Positions 22,674-33,967 of a stretch of DNA of 36,121 nt are shown here, in pieces. The stretch lies in the NCBI GenBank assembly GCA_001969505.1, contig LSSK01000006.1, positions 36,917 through 73,037 of the forward strand, read 5' to 3'. The notes under the pieces were generated by a model, which made no database searches, was not told the origin of the DNA, and saw nothing but the letters and a program-made list of their open reading frames with translations. The stretch is from Zancudomyces culisetae. Taxonomy: Eukaryota > Kickxellomycota > Harpellomycetes > Harpellales > Legeriomycetaceae. Position numbers and translations under genes: made by a program. Numbering within the stretch: the stretch's first letter is position 1; each line of letters opens with the position of its first letter.

Positions 22674-23810
22674 TCCGAGTCTGAATTCGTTCATTTTTAA
22701 TGTATGGATATTTGATGTAGAGATAGAAAATATTTTAAATATTAGAACCGGAGTCCATGAAATAAATATGTGTAGTGAAGTTCGTCAACATTATAGTAAT
22801 GTTTCTAGCAGATTTGAAAAGTGGTTTTGCTAGGAATAAATTTCAAATCGGTACAACCTAGATATTATTGTAACATCCAGTAGATTTTACAGTTTGAAAG
22901 GATGTATATTTAGCAAAGGTGTAAAGGTTCCCGTGTGTCATCATTTATCATACGGAATAATAAAAATAGCTTAATAAATATGTTCAGCATTTATCTTATC
23001 AAGCTTATATAATAGTTTTCAGTGTTAATTAAAGGGGTAAAGATGTGTCATATAATTACCTATTCAAAGTAAATATCCGTAATATGGTCATTTTGGGTTG
23101 AGAAAACACTCTCAACAGTGCAAGAATTACTTGTCTTTTTAAACCAACTAGATAAGTTCATTTTCATGTTGTGTTAATAATAGATTTTGGTATACTCAGC
23201 CATTTTATAATCATCCCCAAACAATGATACAGTTTGATATTTGATTTTTTCGGATTTTTTTCAGTATCTTGTTGGTGTTCCTCAATATTGTTTGCCATTT
23301 TACTAATTCTTGTTGGTGATAGTATGGAATATTACAGATGGTTTATTATTTAAATCAGAAGATCTGGTCCGGATAATAATGCTTGAAGTGACTGTAATCA
23401 ATCCAGAACATTTTGGGATTTTATATATAAAATTACTTATAAAATCTAACAATTGGCTTAAAAATATATGGTGTTATTAAATGCTTTGATAAAATTTCAT
23501 TAACGAATTGGATAATTATAATTAATAAGCTCGTTGATAAAAAATATTAGAGGAAATTGGGTTTCTACATAATTTTACATGTTGTTTATAAAATTACATA
23601 ATCAACTCTTTCAAATTTATAAAAAAGGAATATTTGAACTCAAAATATGAAGTCTGATTAATAGATATCGACTTGTTTCGGAAAAAGTTTGAAATTCAAA
23701 CTCCCGGATCTTGAATGTGTTTATAAATATAAACTGGAAGTCGGGTATGTATGTTGTTTGTATAACACAAATTCCTTTAGGTCACTGTAATATTTAATTG
23801 TATTATTATA
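22674..23810. other. Intergenic region, no supported gene
   Basis: AT-rich spacer between the secreted-protein gene and the transcription factor gene. It should hold the terminator of the first and promoter of the second. A TTTATAAATATAAA stretch near 23720-23733 is a possible TATA region about 80 bp before the next ATG. Confidence 0.5.
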
Positions 23811-26195
23811 ATGCTTCGAACAGATTCTGGAAATAGTAACTCTACAAATGATGGCAAGAAAGAAAAAAAGACTAAATCATACGCTGACAAGTCCTACAAA
23901 AGGCACGTAATAAATTTTAGAATTAACCAGAAAAAGAACTCACGCAAAAGGCCCATAAACCAGCTTTTACAAGAACTTATCGGGGGTATCGAAAAAAAGG
24001 TTGATCTATTGCAAAAGAAAGCCAAAAAAAGAAAGGCCACATCCACGGGAAATTTCTATCGAAACATAAAAAAACAAACAGGAAATTTGCTGACAAATGT
24101 CTGCCTTATTGATTTAAACACTGAAAACACTGTTGGTGGGAGTTCAGAGGAAATTTTACTGTCAAGGCTTTTAAAGGATGTGATAGAGGATTTAATGAAT
24201 ATGTTTGCGTATCGCTATCCTATTCCTGCAAATGTTCTCCGAATTCCTCATTTTATACAAAATGTAAAGAGTTTCCAAGTACCAAAATACGTTATTTACA
24301 CACTTTTGTTGATGGGATCTTCTATGCTAAAGGATAATAAGTTTTTTGAAGTATTTACAGAGGAAAGACGCAAAAGGGTATTGAAATATGCTACTGAATA
24401 CATGAAAATTGTACTCAGACACCCAGATTGCTTAGGCATATGGACGATGGTTGTGCTAAGCAGATATTACACTACTACTGGGATTGTGACACAATGCACT
24501 AAATATACCAACTTAGCAGCTAGGTTAGCAATTTCAATAAAGCTGCACATGGTGGATGCATACTGTATTAGTACCCCTGAGATTGAGTGTGAGGATTTAA
24601 TTGTAGAAAAAGAACTTAAAAGGCGACTTTGGTGGTGTTTATACATATACTCCGTAGGGCTTTCTGAGGGTTTAACTCTTATCCCCCCTATACAACTTAA
24701 AGATGTATTTGTAAACTTGCCCAGCAATGATTATTTATGGCATAGCAGGGCAAAGTTTACAATTTCAGATACAAAGCCGATAAACAGGCATGATATAATT
24801 CTGGACAGTCAAGGGGGTTTCAAGCTTGATACATATGCTTCACACACAATGCTGCTCAAGATAAGATATGAAATTGTGACATTTGTTAACCGAAGGGAAA
24901 TTACGATTTCAAAAGACATGGGAATGGATTATAGACGCTACTTGAAGCTGTTCACAGATGCTAGAAAATTTCAGAATAATGCGGTAGTGAGGTTTCATAA
25001 TGAACTAGAGAAGATATTAGCGTTCTCAATAAGAAACCAGGAGATGGTAAACACAATGAACATTGAGTATTTTATAGTACAGCACTGTATATTGATCTTG
25101 AATACTTGTATGACGAATATGTATATCATCAGTTCAGAAATAGCTCACTATGAAAATGTGGATATCCATCCACAGCGTGTAAAATCAGCCAAATTTACTT
25201 TAATAGATAATACCCTCTATTTTATAGAGGTTTTCTACTGGTTAGTGTCAAATTTTTCTCCTGATAAGCTTGATCTAGAGCTTGTACTGTTGGCGTTAAA
25301 TACCTACAAGGTTTTGATCAATCTGGAGTATATCAGAAATTTGGCCAGACATAATGCAATTGTAAACGGAAAGAGAGTAATAATCAAATATTTTGAAAGG
25401 CTTAAATCAACATTTCTATTATCCGAAACATTTATTTATCTGGCCAACAACATGTCTGACCTTAAAAAAAGCTATGATAAAGCCAATATAAAATTCAGAA
25501 ACATTCCATACAACTTTAAAATGAAGATGATCTCATCTTACGACTACAACCCATGGCTGATTTCAAATGGAAGCAACTACCATAGGAGGGAATGCTGCTA
25601 CAATTCAACTAATACAAAAATACATGATCCATTTCTGCTAAGTAGGCTCGCTGAAAAAGAATGTCTGGATAAAAGCAGGGGATTTTCCTATTTTTCAGTC
25701 AATGATGCTTGTGATAAAAGAATAATAATGGAAATTGATCTGAAGCCAACAATCGAGGAATCAGAAAAACTTATGTTGACATTGGAAGACCTAGAAATAT
25801 CGAAACGGAAACCAAAAAACCACAAGCATAACTCCAATATCGATCCAACTCTTGATGATGACCCAAAGAACTTTTATGTAAAAAACGTCGATTTTGACAC
25901 AATTCCGCAAAACGTTGTATTACTTGAAAAATGTAAAAGGATGATTGAACGTACTTTTTATTCTATTTTGGTGACGAACCACAACTATACGAATCCAAGT
26001 CATCCCCCGGTATTTGACAATTATTTTTTCAACTTTGGGCACAAAGACACCATGTCGAATTTTGACTTTACCGAACTATTATACAACCCCATAGAACAAG
26101 GAAGATACGGATTCACTGATGGGTGTGATTTTATCAACGTCAACAACACGCACTCTAACTTCAATTCCACTCTTAATTCTATGGATGATATTTGA
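23811..26195 (+). CDS. Fungal-type transcription factor (fungal_trans-like) without a Zn2Cys6 cluster
   Basis: A 794-residue uninterrupted ORF. Residues about 145-315 match the middle homology region of fungal zinc-cluster regulators: a helical part with LAARLAISIKLH (about 235-246), then KRRLWWCLYIYSVGLSEG (about 270-287) and the downstream IQLKDVFVNLPSNDYLW. The E-x-x-RR-x-WW and v-x-LP signatures are those of the fungal_trans domain (PF04082). The N-terminal 100 residues are strongly basic (KKEKKTKSY, KKVDLLQKKAKKRKA), likely a nuclear localisation signal or DNA contact, but no six-Cys cluster is present and none is evident just upstream. It is therefore either an atypical regulator or one whose zinc cluster was lost or lies on an unseen exon. 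The C-terminal 250 residues are Asn/Asp-rich and unassigned. Target genes are unknown. Confidence 0.75.
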   Translation: MLRTDSGNSNSTNDGKKEKKTKSYADKSYKRHVINFRINQKKNSRKRPINQLLQELIGGIEKKVDLLQKKAKKRKATSTGNFYRNIKKQTGNLLTNVCLIDLNTENTVGGSSEEILLSRLLKDVIEDLMNMFAYRYPIPANVLRIPHFIQNVKSFQVPKYVIYTLLLMGSSMLKDNKFFEVFTEERRKRVLKYATEYMKIVLRHPDCLGIWTMVVLSRYYTTTGIVTQCTKYTNLAARLAISIKLHMVDAYCISTPEIECEDLIVEKELKRRLWWCLYIYSVGLSEGLTLIPPIQLKDVFVNLPSNDYLWHSRAKFTISDTKPINRHDIILDSQGGFKLDTYASHTMLLKIRYEIVTFVNRREITISKDMGMDYRRYLKLFTDARKFQNNAVVRFHNELEKILAFSIRNQEMVNTMNIEYFIVQHCILILNTCMTNMYIISSEIAHYENVDIHPQRVKSAKFTLIDNTLYFIEVFYWLVSNFSPDKLDLELVLLALNTYKVLINLEYIRNLARHNAIVNGKRVIIKYFERLKSTFLLSETFIYLANNMSDLKKSYDKANIKFRNIPYNFKMKMISSYDYNPWLISNGSNYHRRECCYNSTNTKIHDPFLLSRLAEKECLDKSRGFSYFSVNDACDKRIIMEIDLKPTIEESEKLMLTLEDLEISKRKPKNHKHNSNIDPTLDDDPKNFYVKNVDFDTIPQNVVLLEKCKRMIERTFYSILVTNHNYTNPSHPPVFDNYFFNFGHKDTMSNFDFTELLYNPIEQGRYGFTDGCDFINVNNTHSNFNSTLNSMDDI

Positions 26196-28109
26196 TATTA
26201 TTGAGTTGTAGTAAACCCTGACATGAACCTTTGAACTCTACTCTTGTTAAAAACTTCATCAAACATATCTCGATATATTATAAATTATTGTATCTTTGAA
26301 CTCACAATACCTGACTTGGCTTTGTAGGTTGTCTAGTTGGGCTTTTTAACTTTTAGTATTACAATTCGTCAATAAATTACATGTTCTGATTATTTGTGGA
26401 AACCTAAAAAATATATAGATAAAAAAATCAATTCTTTAATTAAAACAAAAACTGACCAACCCTGGTGGAAGTGAGGCGAATTGTAGTTGATTTAGTTTTA
26501 CTAGTGGGCTATATACTTGTACTAACTTCTGGTTTTTTTAGCTCATTGAATGCAAAATCGGATAATATTCGTGGTATTTGTTGATACTGTATAGTCATTG
26601 TACAAGGGCGTTGATACAATACTTATCACCATTCGGTTTCATTGCTTTAATACCCAATTGGTTGGCTGTACATAAATATCGAAAGTACAAAATTATCAGA
26701 CTATGGTATACCAATATCACAGTATTTTAGTGCGTAATGTAGCTGGTTATGCATATGACGATAGTCGATTTAGATTATATTTTTTTTCGTTATTGAAACA
26801 TCTTTATTATTTTAGCGTTTAATTATAATAATATAACTATCTTGAAGGGTGTAATAATGAAAAATTAATAATTAGCCAAGTAAACCAAGCTAGTTAGAAC
26901 TTTAAAAGTTAATCGGCCTTTCAACTAGGATAGCTAGTATTAAAAGTAGATGTATGCTGATAACGAAAAAATAAACTAATGATTCTGTACATTCGAAAAC
27001 GTGTTCAGTTATAGATCATCCAGATCCTCTCTCATGGCAGCAGCGTCAGCGGACCTGATTTGAATTGAAATAACATAAGTTGAAATATATGCAGTACCAC
27101 GTGGTAAAAAGCTCAATCAAGATAGAATGCAGTACCATATAAAAGTGCAGAACTTTCCATTTTCCAATCATCCATTATTATACTTTAATCACACATGCAG
27201 TTAAAATGAGATGGCAAGAATTATAAATGCTTTAACGGATCCTATTTATTCTTGCTAAATCACTACCGCTAGCAGTGGTAGCTTGATTTTCTACTTGATC
27301 TGGATCCATTTCTTTTGATGTTTATCAGATTGATAGTTATAATTAAATTAAAATCAGGGATGTTTAATCGAAGTGTAGATATTGGAATTAAACTAGTTAT
27401 ATTTTTGCCAACGAATTATATTTCGATTTGATGAAGATTGCTTGAGATATTTTATTAGCTAAACCTTAGGTTAGTGTAGTAGAATATTGCAAAAATAAAC
27501 TTAAATAATATATATACTTTCAAGTATTCATTTGAATTTTTTTCTAGCATGTTCGTGAGTTCTGGGCAAAAGATCTAATTAATCGGATTATTTGAAAAAA
27601 TAATTGTGTTCAAAGGTAATTAAAAAATATCAAATTTAGTTTTCATTTTAACAATAATATAAACAATCTAAAATATTTTTATAACTATCACGAAGACCAA
27701 ACAATTCAGCTCAAAAGTTCAAGAGAAAATTTTTAAAAAGTAAAATAACCATAAAAAATTTTAATAATAATAGTAATTTCAACTATTATCTAGTAAAAAT
27801 ACGAGTATAGAAATTGACCAAATATGGATGAGGAGAAGCAATAAGATATTAAATAAATGCACGCGGAATATAAAAATAGGCAGATAGCGCAAATTATAAT
27901 AATTATGTATGAAATTAAAGATAAATCAATATGAGCGTCTTTAGCTTTTTTAGTAGTTCAAAAAATAGTAGCAACATTAGGAAATAAGTACATTGAACAA
28001 GAAGAATTAGTTTAATACAAGTTTAATTAAAGTCAATTATTACTAATGATAGTGTGTCGGATAAAAGTTTAAATAAAAAAATTTAAAAGTTTAAACTTAC
28101 TAAAATCTC
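26196..28109. other. AT-rich gene desert, first part
   Basis: No gene is supported. The sequence falls to very low GC toward 27500-28100. Small GC-richer islands occur, for example near 27018-27060 and a hairpin-forming stretch near 27265-27285 (CTACCGCT opposed to AGTGGTAG). They are too short to name. Confidence 0.5.
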
Positions 28110-28384
28110 ATGTCAGGTCTGATGAAGAAGCTCTGTTCAACAGTCATTGAACAGTTCCGGGAAATGATCGCTACTCTTCTGATAGTGATAGATAAGATGT
28201 CTCGTCCATGAATGTAGAGCCTGAACCGCCACGTGACCAATTTAAAGATCTTGAAGAAGTAGTCAATCAAAAGTTTCTATCTTTCAGAAACCCAACCAAC
28301 GAGCGTGATCTTCTCGGTAACGTCCGACACATACTTACGCGCTTGACAGAGATGTACCATTATATTTCTATCAATTATAATTGA
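28110..28384 (+). pseudogene. Decayed coding relic, family unknown
   Basis: A GC-richer island in extremely AT-rich DNA. One plus frame reads as hydrophilic protein across the whole island but is broken by two stops; its last intact part starts MNVEPEPPRDQF and includes KFLSFRNPTNERDLLGNVRH and LTRLTEMYHY before a TGA at 28382. The island has sharp composition boundaries, as expected for a fragment of a former gene or mobile element ORF. I cannot say which. The proximity of Ty3-like remains makes a retroelement origin possible. Confidence 0.4.
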
Positions 28385-30195
28385 ATATGATAAGTTATAT
28401 AAATCAAATATATTATTAACAAAATTTAGGTTTGGTGAAAATAGCTAGTTAATACTTTACATTATTGAAATCAAAGAATGAATACTGGAAAACATTCAAT
28501 TAATTTTAGTAATACTATTAGTATATTTATTCATTAAAATAACTTTTTTATTTATTTTAGAATAATAACAGGTATATATACCTAACTTTTGGTACAAAGC
28601 TAAACAAGAGATATTATTTTTAAGTTTTAATTAAATGCTATACAGAAATTAAAGTAGTTGACAAAAAAACACTATTTTGAACTAAATTACTGTTAAAATT
28701 AAAGTTTAAAATAATTAAAATAATTAAAATTCACGCGAAGGTTAGAAAATAGTATGATTCCTATATTGATATACAAATTCACAACTCTTATTTTTATTTT
28801 CGATTTAGAATAAGAGAAAATGAAATTTAAAAATTTAGTATTAACAAGTGATAAATATTATAATTGATATTTGAATAATGTTTGATGTATATAATAAATT
28901 ATTAATTAAATTACTTCTTTAACCACAAGTATACAAACTTTGTTTTACAAAAAAAATATACTTATATAAATTAAAATATATTTAAATGTAAGTGCTTAAT
29001 ATGGTAATAGACTCCTATAGAATCGTATTATTTTGAATAGAGACTTTGAGCCTTTTTTTCATTATAAAAACTTTAATAAATTTAATAAAGTGAAAATGTA
29101 TTTATAAACAGAATAAATTTTTCTGCAGGGTAAGGATGAGCTAGTTAAGTAAATTATATTTCAGTTAACTAGATTTACTATCCTTAACAAATATTGATTT
29201 GGTTTAAAAAAATAAGTACTAGTTATAGTTCTAATAATAAAAGAATATGAAAATTCTTATACAAATTATTCACTAAAAAATATATAAATTAACGACAATA
29301 CCATCAAATATATTAGTTGACTTATTATCAATTAAAGCATGAAAAATCGTTAGAAGCGGAGTAGATGTATAACGGCTACAACCTTTTTGCTAGTGATCAA
29401 TAGCGATTTAGTAAGAAGAAACAACCAATAGTCACACAATGAGATCAAAGTTAAAATATTGAAATAGTAATATTATATTATCCGAATAATCAGAGAATAT
29501 AATGTTAGCTTACAACGTAAAAAAACATTAAATGTTAATTCGAAATTATCTTTACATGTACGATTCTAAATAGAAATTAATTAAAACAAGCAATAAATAT
29601 TTTAAATGAATTACTTAGTTTAAATATAATTATTTCAAAGAAAATGTTTTAATATTGGTTAACGGCAATAATAATTGTAATAAATATGTTGGTATAGTAT
29701 CAATACCAGCGGATACCAAACTCTAAAATGACAAATGTAGTATAATAGCTATATACTTTTTGCCAAATAATCAATTACGATTCATGAACGAAAGATAATG
29801 ACCAATTAGAGCAAGCGGAATAAATAGTAAAAAGATATAGGTAGTAAAGTGAATAACAAAGCAAATATAACAAGAGCGTACAACGAAAATAGATTTTTTA
29901 GCCTTTCTTAACAAAAAATACTTTACATATACATACTTATATACTTATTAGCAAATAGCTCTTGATACGGATATAGTTTACTTGGTGTTATATTATTATT
30001 ATAACAAAATAAAAGATATTAAAAACATTAATATTACGGCAATCAAAACCAGTAAAGTGATCCGAGAACTGAGTATAGCTGACATAATCAGCATTATATC
30101 AAACTCAGCCATCACATTAGCTGAAAAAATATATCTGTTAATTTGAAATATCTACATAAATTACAATACAAAACAACATAAAATCGTAAAATTAA
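28385..30195. other. AT-rich gene desert, second part
   Basis: Very AT-rich, with short poly-A/T and ATTA motifs throughout and no open frame of note on either strand. Decayed retroelement sequence is likely but could not be recognised. Confidence 0.5.
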
Positions 30196-30267
30196 GGCCC
30201 GATGTGGGGGTCGAACCCACAGCCTTGAGGTTAAAAGCCTCACGCTCTACCATTGAGCTAACCGAGC
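30196..30267 (-). tRNA. tRNA-Lys (anticodon UUU)
   Basis: The minus strand folds into a full cloverleaf: acceptor stem GCTCGGT/ATCGGGC (with G-U pairs), D arm GCTC-AATGGTA-GAGC, anticodon arm TGAGG-CTTTTAA-CCTCA with anticodon TTT, variable loop AGGCT, T arm GTGGG-TTCGACC-CCCAC and discriminator C. The A box (TTAGCTCAATGGTAGAGC) and B box (GGTTCGACC) promoters are intact. No intron interrupts the anticodon loop and CCA is not encoded, as usual for nuclear genes. It reads AAA/AAG lysine codons. A solo LTR lies 8 bp from its 5' end. Confidence 0.95.
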
Positions 30268-30275
30268 CATTACGT

Positions 30276-30638
30276 TGTCGTATAAATGAATTTATTTATA
30301 CTTTATTTGTTTAATATATATATAATTGTTCAATAACTAGTATTATCGTTATATTTTAAATACTATATAGTCGTTGAATCGCGTAATCAATATATACGTT
30401 GAATTTCCAAAACCTATTTTTATTGTTATATCTCGAATCTGATATCTCTCTCTTTTCTCCTTCCTCTAAAATAAATACTAAATATATTTTAATCGAAACC
30501 GAAATAATTTCACTTATTTACGGTTACGTAATTAAACCAATAAAATTCCTAAAAAATATTATTTCAATTAACCAATAAAACTAAGTATTAAAATAACTAA
30601 AAATGTTTGAATAAAGTCGTATTTGGCACTATACGACA
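30276..30638. mobile_element. Solo LTR (Ty3/sigma-like) beside tRNA-Lys
   Basis: A 363-bp segment with exact inverted ends TGTCGTATA...TATACGACA, flanked by ACGT on both sides (30272-30275 and 30639-30642), which looks like a short target-site duplication. Its ends resemble those of the yeast Ty3 LTR (TGTTGTAT...ATACAACA). It starts 8 bp upstream of the mature 5' end of the tRNA, near the expected RNA polymerase III start, as for Ty3-type integration. No internal region remains. Orientation is uncertain; a purine-rich stretch followed by an AT-rich tract reads more naturally on the minus strand. Confidence 0.7.
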
Positions 30639-31198
30639 ACGTGTTATCAAAAGCTCAGATTCACACCTTTTGTTTTATCAATTAGTTGGAAACTATTATA
30701 GTAATTATACTATGTACTATTTTATTATAAGTTTTCACTATAATACTATAAGTTCCTGTGTAGAACCAACTTTATTTAATTGATATTTTTTCTTTCTAGG
30801 TCTTTTAAACAACCTATTTTTACAAAATTCAAATACTAATAGAAATTAATTTATACTAATAAACTACTTTTTTTTACTTTCTTATCATGTCATAGAAAAA
30901 CCATAAAGATAAAAAAACTATACATGATTCCTACAAATAAATAACCATATGCAAACATTCATGATTTGCATAAACAAATACTACTTAAAATATACTAATA
31001 TAATATGCACAGACTACTTCTGTGTTTACTAATAATATATAAATATGTATAAACTACAAACAAATATTAAACAAGTAAGTCAAACAATTAAGTATAATAT
31101 GATAAATAATAAAATTTACAAGAAAATATCATAAAATCATATAAATATTTATATAAATGATAAACATATAGGTATGTTTACTCATTATATAACAGTTT
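30639..31198. other. AT-rich spacer between LTRs
   Basis: No gene or repeat that I can name. ATAAA/TATAA-rich sequence, probably decayed noncoding DNA. Confidence 0.4.
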
Positions 31199-31528
31199 TG
31201 TTAACTAAAATGTTTATATTTACTACTTAACTATACTATATAAGTAACTTACTGTATGTTTGGTATTTATACTTATTAAAACTTATATCTATTTTAATAT
31301 TCTGTTAAGCTTGTTTTATTTAAATTCAAGTGGGCGTTTGCTTTAACCCCAAAAACTTTTCGATAATTATTATTCAAAACACTAAGTAATAAATCCATGG
31401 ACAAAACCACGGGAGGAAAAAAGTCCAATCTAAAAATAAAGATAACTATACTATAATTTAACTACTATAAAATATTGAGATTTGAAATCTCAATGCATTA
31501 AGAGTTCTAATCGTATTAATATACGACA
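31199..31528 (-). repeat. LTR copy (downstream LTR of the deleted element, or solo)
   Basis: A 330-bp segment with TG...CA ends that matches the LTR at 34998-35315 along its length in the same orientation, with many substitutions and small indels. It lies where the 3' LTR of the minus element would be expected, so I treat it as that LTR, although an independent solo insertion is possible. Confidence 0.6.
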
Positions 31529-31593
31529 TTAATGTCGTGTAGTGTAAATGCTTAACCTCCTACTTGGTAACTTTCGCTACCAAGTATTACACG
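31523..31593. repeat. Perfect 16-bp palindrome followed by a strong hairpin
   Basis: ACGACATTAATGTCGT (31523-31538) is a perfect palindrome spanning the LTR edge. Just beyond it GTGTAA (31542-31547) opposes TTACAC (31587-31592), enclosing the perfect inverted repeat ACTTGGTA (31562-31569)/TACCAAGT (31578-31585) with an 8-nt loop. Confidence 0.75.
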
Positions 31594-32202
31594 GGACGGG
31601 CCATTTTACTTACCTTTTACTATATGCTGCGTATTATTATATAGTAATTTTGATTTAGCAAATGAGGACATTTGATTTAGTTAGACAAAAATTTCAATTT
31701 TATACAATAAAATCTACAAAAAATCTAACTAAAAATTACAATCACGTTTAACCAATGGAAATGTTTCACCTATTTTAGGCATACAACATGTCTTTGATAA
31801 CTTCTTTCTCTTTTCAAAGTTTAAGAAATAATTAAATTGATAATTAATATTAAATAGTTTAGTTAAATATCTACTTGTTATATCCGATCTAAAAACTCAC
31901 TATTAATATTTTTTCTTTATAAAACAGTTTATTTTGTAATAATAGTAATATTAATAATAATAATAATATATGTATTCCCTCAAAAAAGGTATATTTATTA
32001 AACGCAAGCTAATTCCTATATAAACTATTGTTTATGCTATTATGTTATCTCAATTTTTCTTGATATCTATTTAGTCTTGGCACATTAAAAAAACCTAATG
32101 CACAGAGAAAAATGATGTTAGGAATTGTTTTAAAATAAATTAAATTATTCATGTTTATTATAATTCTCCATGACCAAATCAAGAAGGTTACAAAATGAAA
32201 TT
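31594..32202. other. Unrecognised AT-rich remnant inside the deleted element
   Basis: It lies between the downstream LTR and the surviving pol fragment, in the place of RNase H and integrase. No frame retains recognisable motifs of either. Confidence 0.4.
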
Positions 32203-32300
32203 GTAACCATATACAAATTATTATAATGTAACTAAGTACAAATTAATTAAATGTAACTAAGTACAAATTAATTAAATGTAACTAAGTACAAATTATTAAA
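32203..32300. repeat. 25-bp tandem repeat
   Basis: The unit ATGTAACTAAGTACAAATTA plus ATTAA begins at 32226, 32251 and 32276, an exact 25-bp period with nearly identical copies. A diverged partial copy precedes them. Confidence 0.9.
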
Positions 32301-32726
32301 TTAATTTAACCAAGTCAAGTAAAAATGAATTTCGCGATGAAATTCCGTTAAAAAATATTACAGACCATTTTAGGAAATAAGAAACCTAGAAAGAATTCCG
32401 AAACTAATAATTCAAAGAATCGTCAGAATAACATGAATGACGCAATCATTGACACACTAAACTCACGGTAGTTAATCACATCAGTTACTATTAAGTTTTA
32501 TAGTCAAATTTTATAGTTTGATAGCAACTTTACTTAAGAAAATTTTATATGGAAAAATCTCTGGAGTAAAAGTATAAAAACCCTTTAGAAATCCATCGAA
32601 TGAGAACTTCAGAGAAAAATATCTTATTCACTATTGAATACCATATTTTTCTAAATAATATAATAATAATAAATATTTTAATAATAAAATTAATCAAGAA
32701 TTAACAAATAAACACTACAGCACTTT
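32301..32726. other. Unrecognised AT-rich remnant next to the broken pol
   Basis: No open frame or motif of note. A short frame immediately past the pol stop (minus strand, about 32726-32690) hints at the sequence before the lost YxDD box, after which homology to reverse transcriptase ends. Confidence 0.4.
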
Positions 32727-33926
32727 TCATAATTCAGGCTCCAAAACTTTCTCTATTAATCGTTGAAAGGAAGCTGGGCTATTTGTAAGCCCGAAAGGCA
32801 TTACATTATAGCAGTAGCTTTCACTGCCAGGTATTGAGAAATCTGTCTTCTCTTTATCTTTTTCCGACATCTTTATTTGCCAGAAGCCATTTAAAGCATC
32901 TAGAGTGCTTAACACAACAGAGACTGAAAGTGACATATAGATGTCGTCTATTGTGGGTAAGGGATAGACGTCTTTCTTGGTTATCAAGTTGAGTTTTCTG
33001 TAATCCGTACAAATCCGCAGTTTTCCATTTTTCTTCCACACGGTAACCACGGGGGAACACCATTCCGACGCACATGGAGATATTATACCGTGCTCTTCCA
33101 TTAACTTAAGCTCATCTCTTACCATCTGTTGTAAGTGGTAAGAAATTCGATAAGGTTTTTGTTTGATAGCCTTGTTATCCGTGAGCTCAATAGTATGCTC
33201 TACTACATTTGTCTGCGTTAGCTCCTCCAAGTTTTCCACAAACAGCTCGCTGTAACTCTCTTTGAGTTTATCGAATCTCTTATCAACATAACTATCTTCT
33301 TCAACTGCGTCTATGGTATCCTGCTTAGCTATCAGGTAAATCTCAGTATAATCCTGGTCACTATTTGACTTTAAGGAGTTAGTGTATATAGGAATAATTA
33401 ACTCTGCGTTTGCTATTGGTAACTTTATTGTTTTTTCTCTTAAGTCTATTATAACCTTGAATTTCTGTAAAAAGTCTGTTCCTAAAATTAGTGTATTATC
33501 CATACGATCCATTATAACCATATCTGTTGGAAACTCTAATCCTCCAATAACTAAAGGCACACCAGAAATTTTTCCTCTACTACCATGGCGTTTGTCATCC
33601 GCTGTGACTATAATCTGATTATCATCTGGCTCAGGTATTAATCCCCAACTCTCCACTAAATCTGGAGTTGCCACTGAGCAGACAGCTCCCGTATCAACTA
33701 TTGCTGTTGTTTCCATATCAAAAATAACTACTTGAATTTTGCTGTTGGACTGTTTTGGTGTCTCCATACGTATCTCATTTATTTCCGACTTTTTTACCTT
33801 TTTATTAAGCATTGTCAGCTCATTAGACAACTTAGGCAAAGCTTCCAAAAGCTGTGGTAGAGATATCTGTGGGTAAAAAGTTGCCAACTGTTCACTCAAT
33901 GAAAACGGTTTGACCCTCTCAGCCAT
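32727..33926 (-). pseudogene. Ty3/gypsy pol fragment: protease and N-terminal reverse transcriptase
   Basis: A 399-codon open frame. Residues 78-80 are the aspartic protease DTG (VDTGAVCS), with the ILGTDFL motif at about 147-153. The RT fingers and palm follow from about residue 235: SEWCSPVVTVWKKNGKLRIC, DYRKLNLITKKDVYPLPTID, motif A STLDALNGFWQI and motif B FGLTNSPASFQRL. The frame ends at a TGA right after EKVLEPEL, just before the YxDD active site, so no working polymerase can be made. The frame is in -1 relation to gag and open upstream to at least 33992, consistent with gag-pol made by frameshifting in the intact ancestor. The ATG at 33926 is only an internal Met. Confidence 0.85.
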
Positions 33927-33967
33927 TTTTAAATATGTGGGAACCTTGGTAATTTGCTTTTTCTGAT

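Noticed and set aside
30196-30267. tRNA-Lys as the primer for the nearby Ty3-like elements
   Set aside because: The primer-binding sites begin TGGTGATCC, which does not complement the 3' end of this tRNA (ATCGGGC plus C plus CCA).
32203-32300. CRISPR-like array
   Set aside because: The 25-bp units are directly contiguous without unique spacers, in a eukaryotic retroelement relic. It is a plain tandem repeat.
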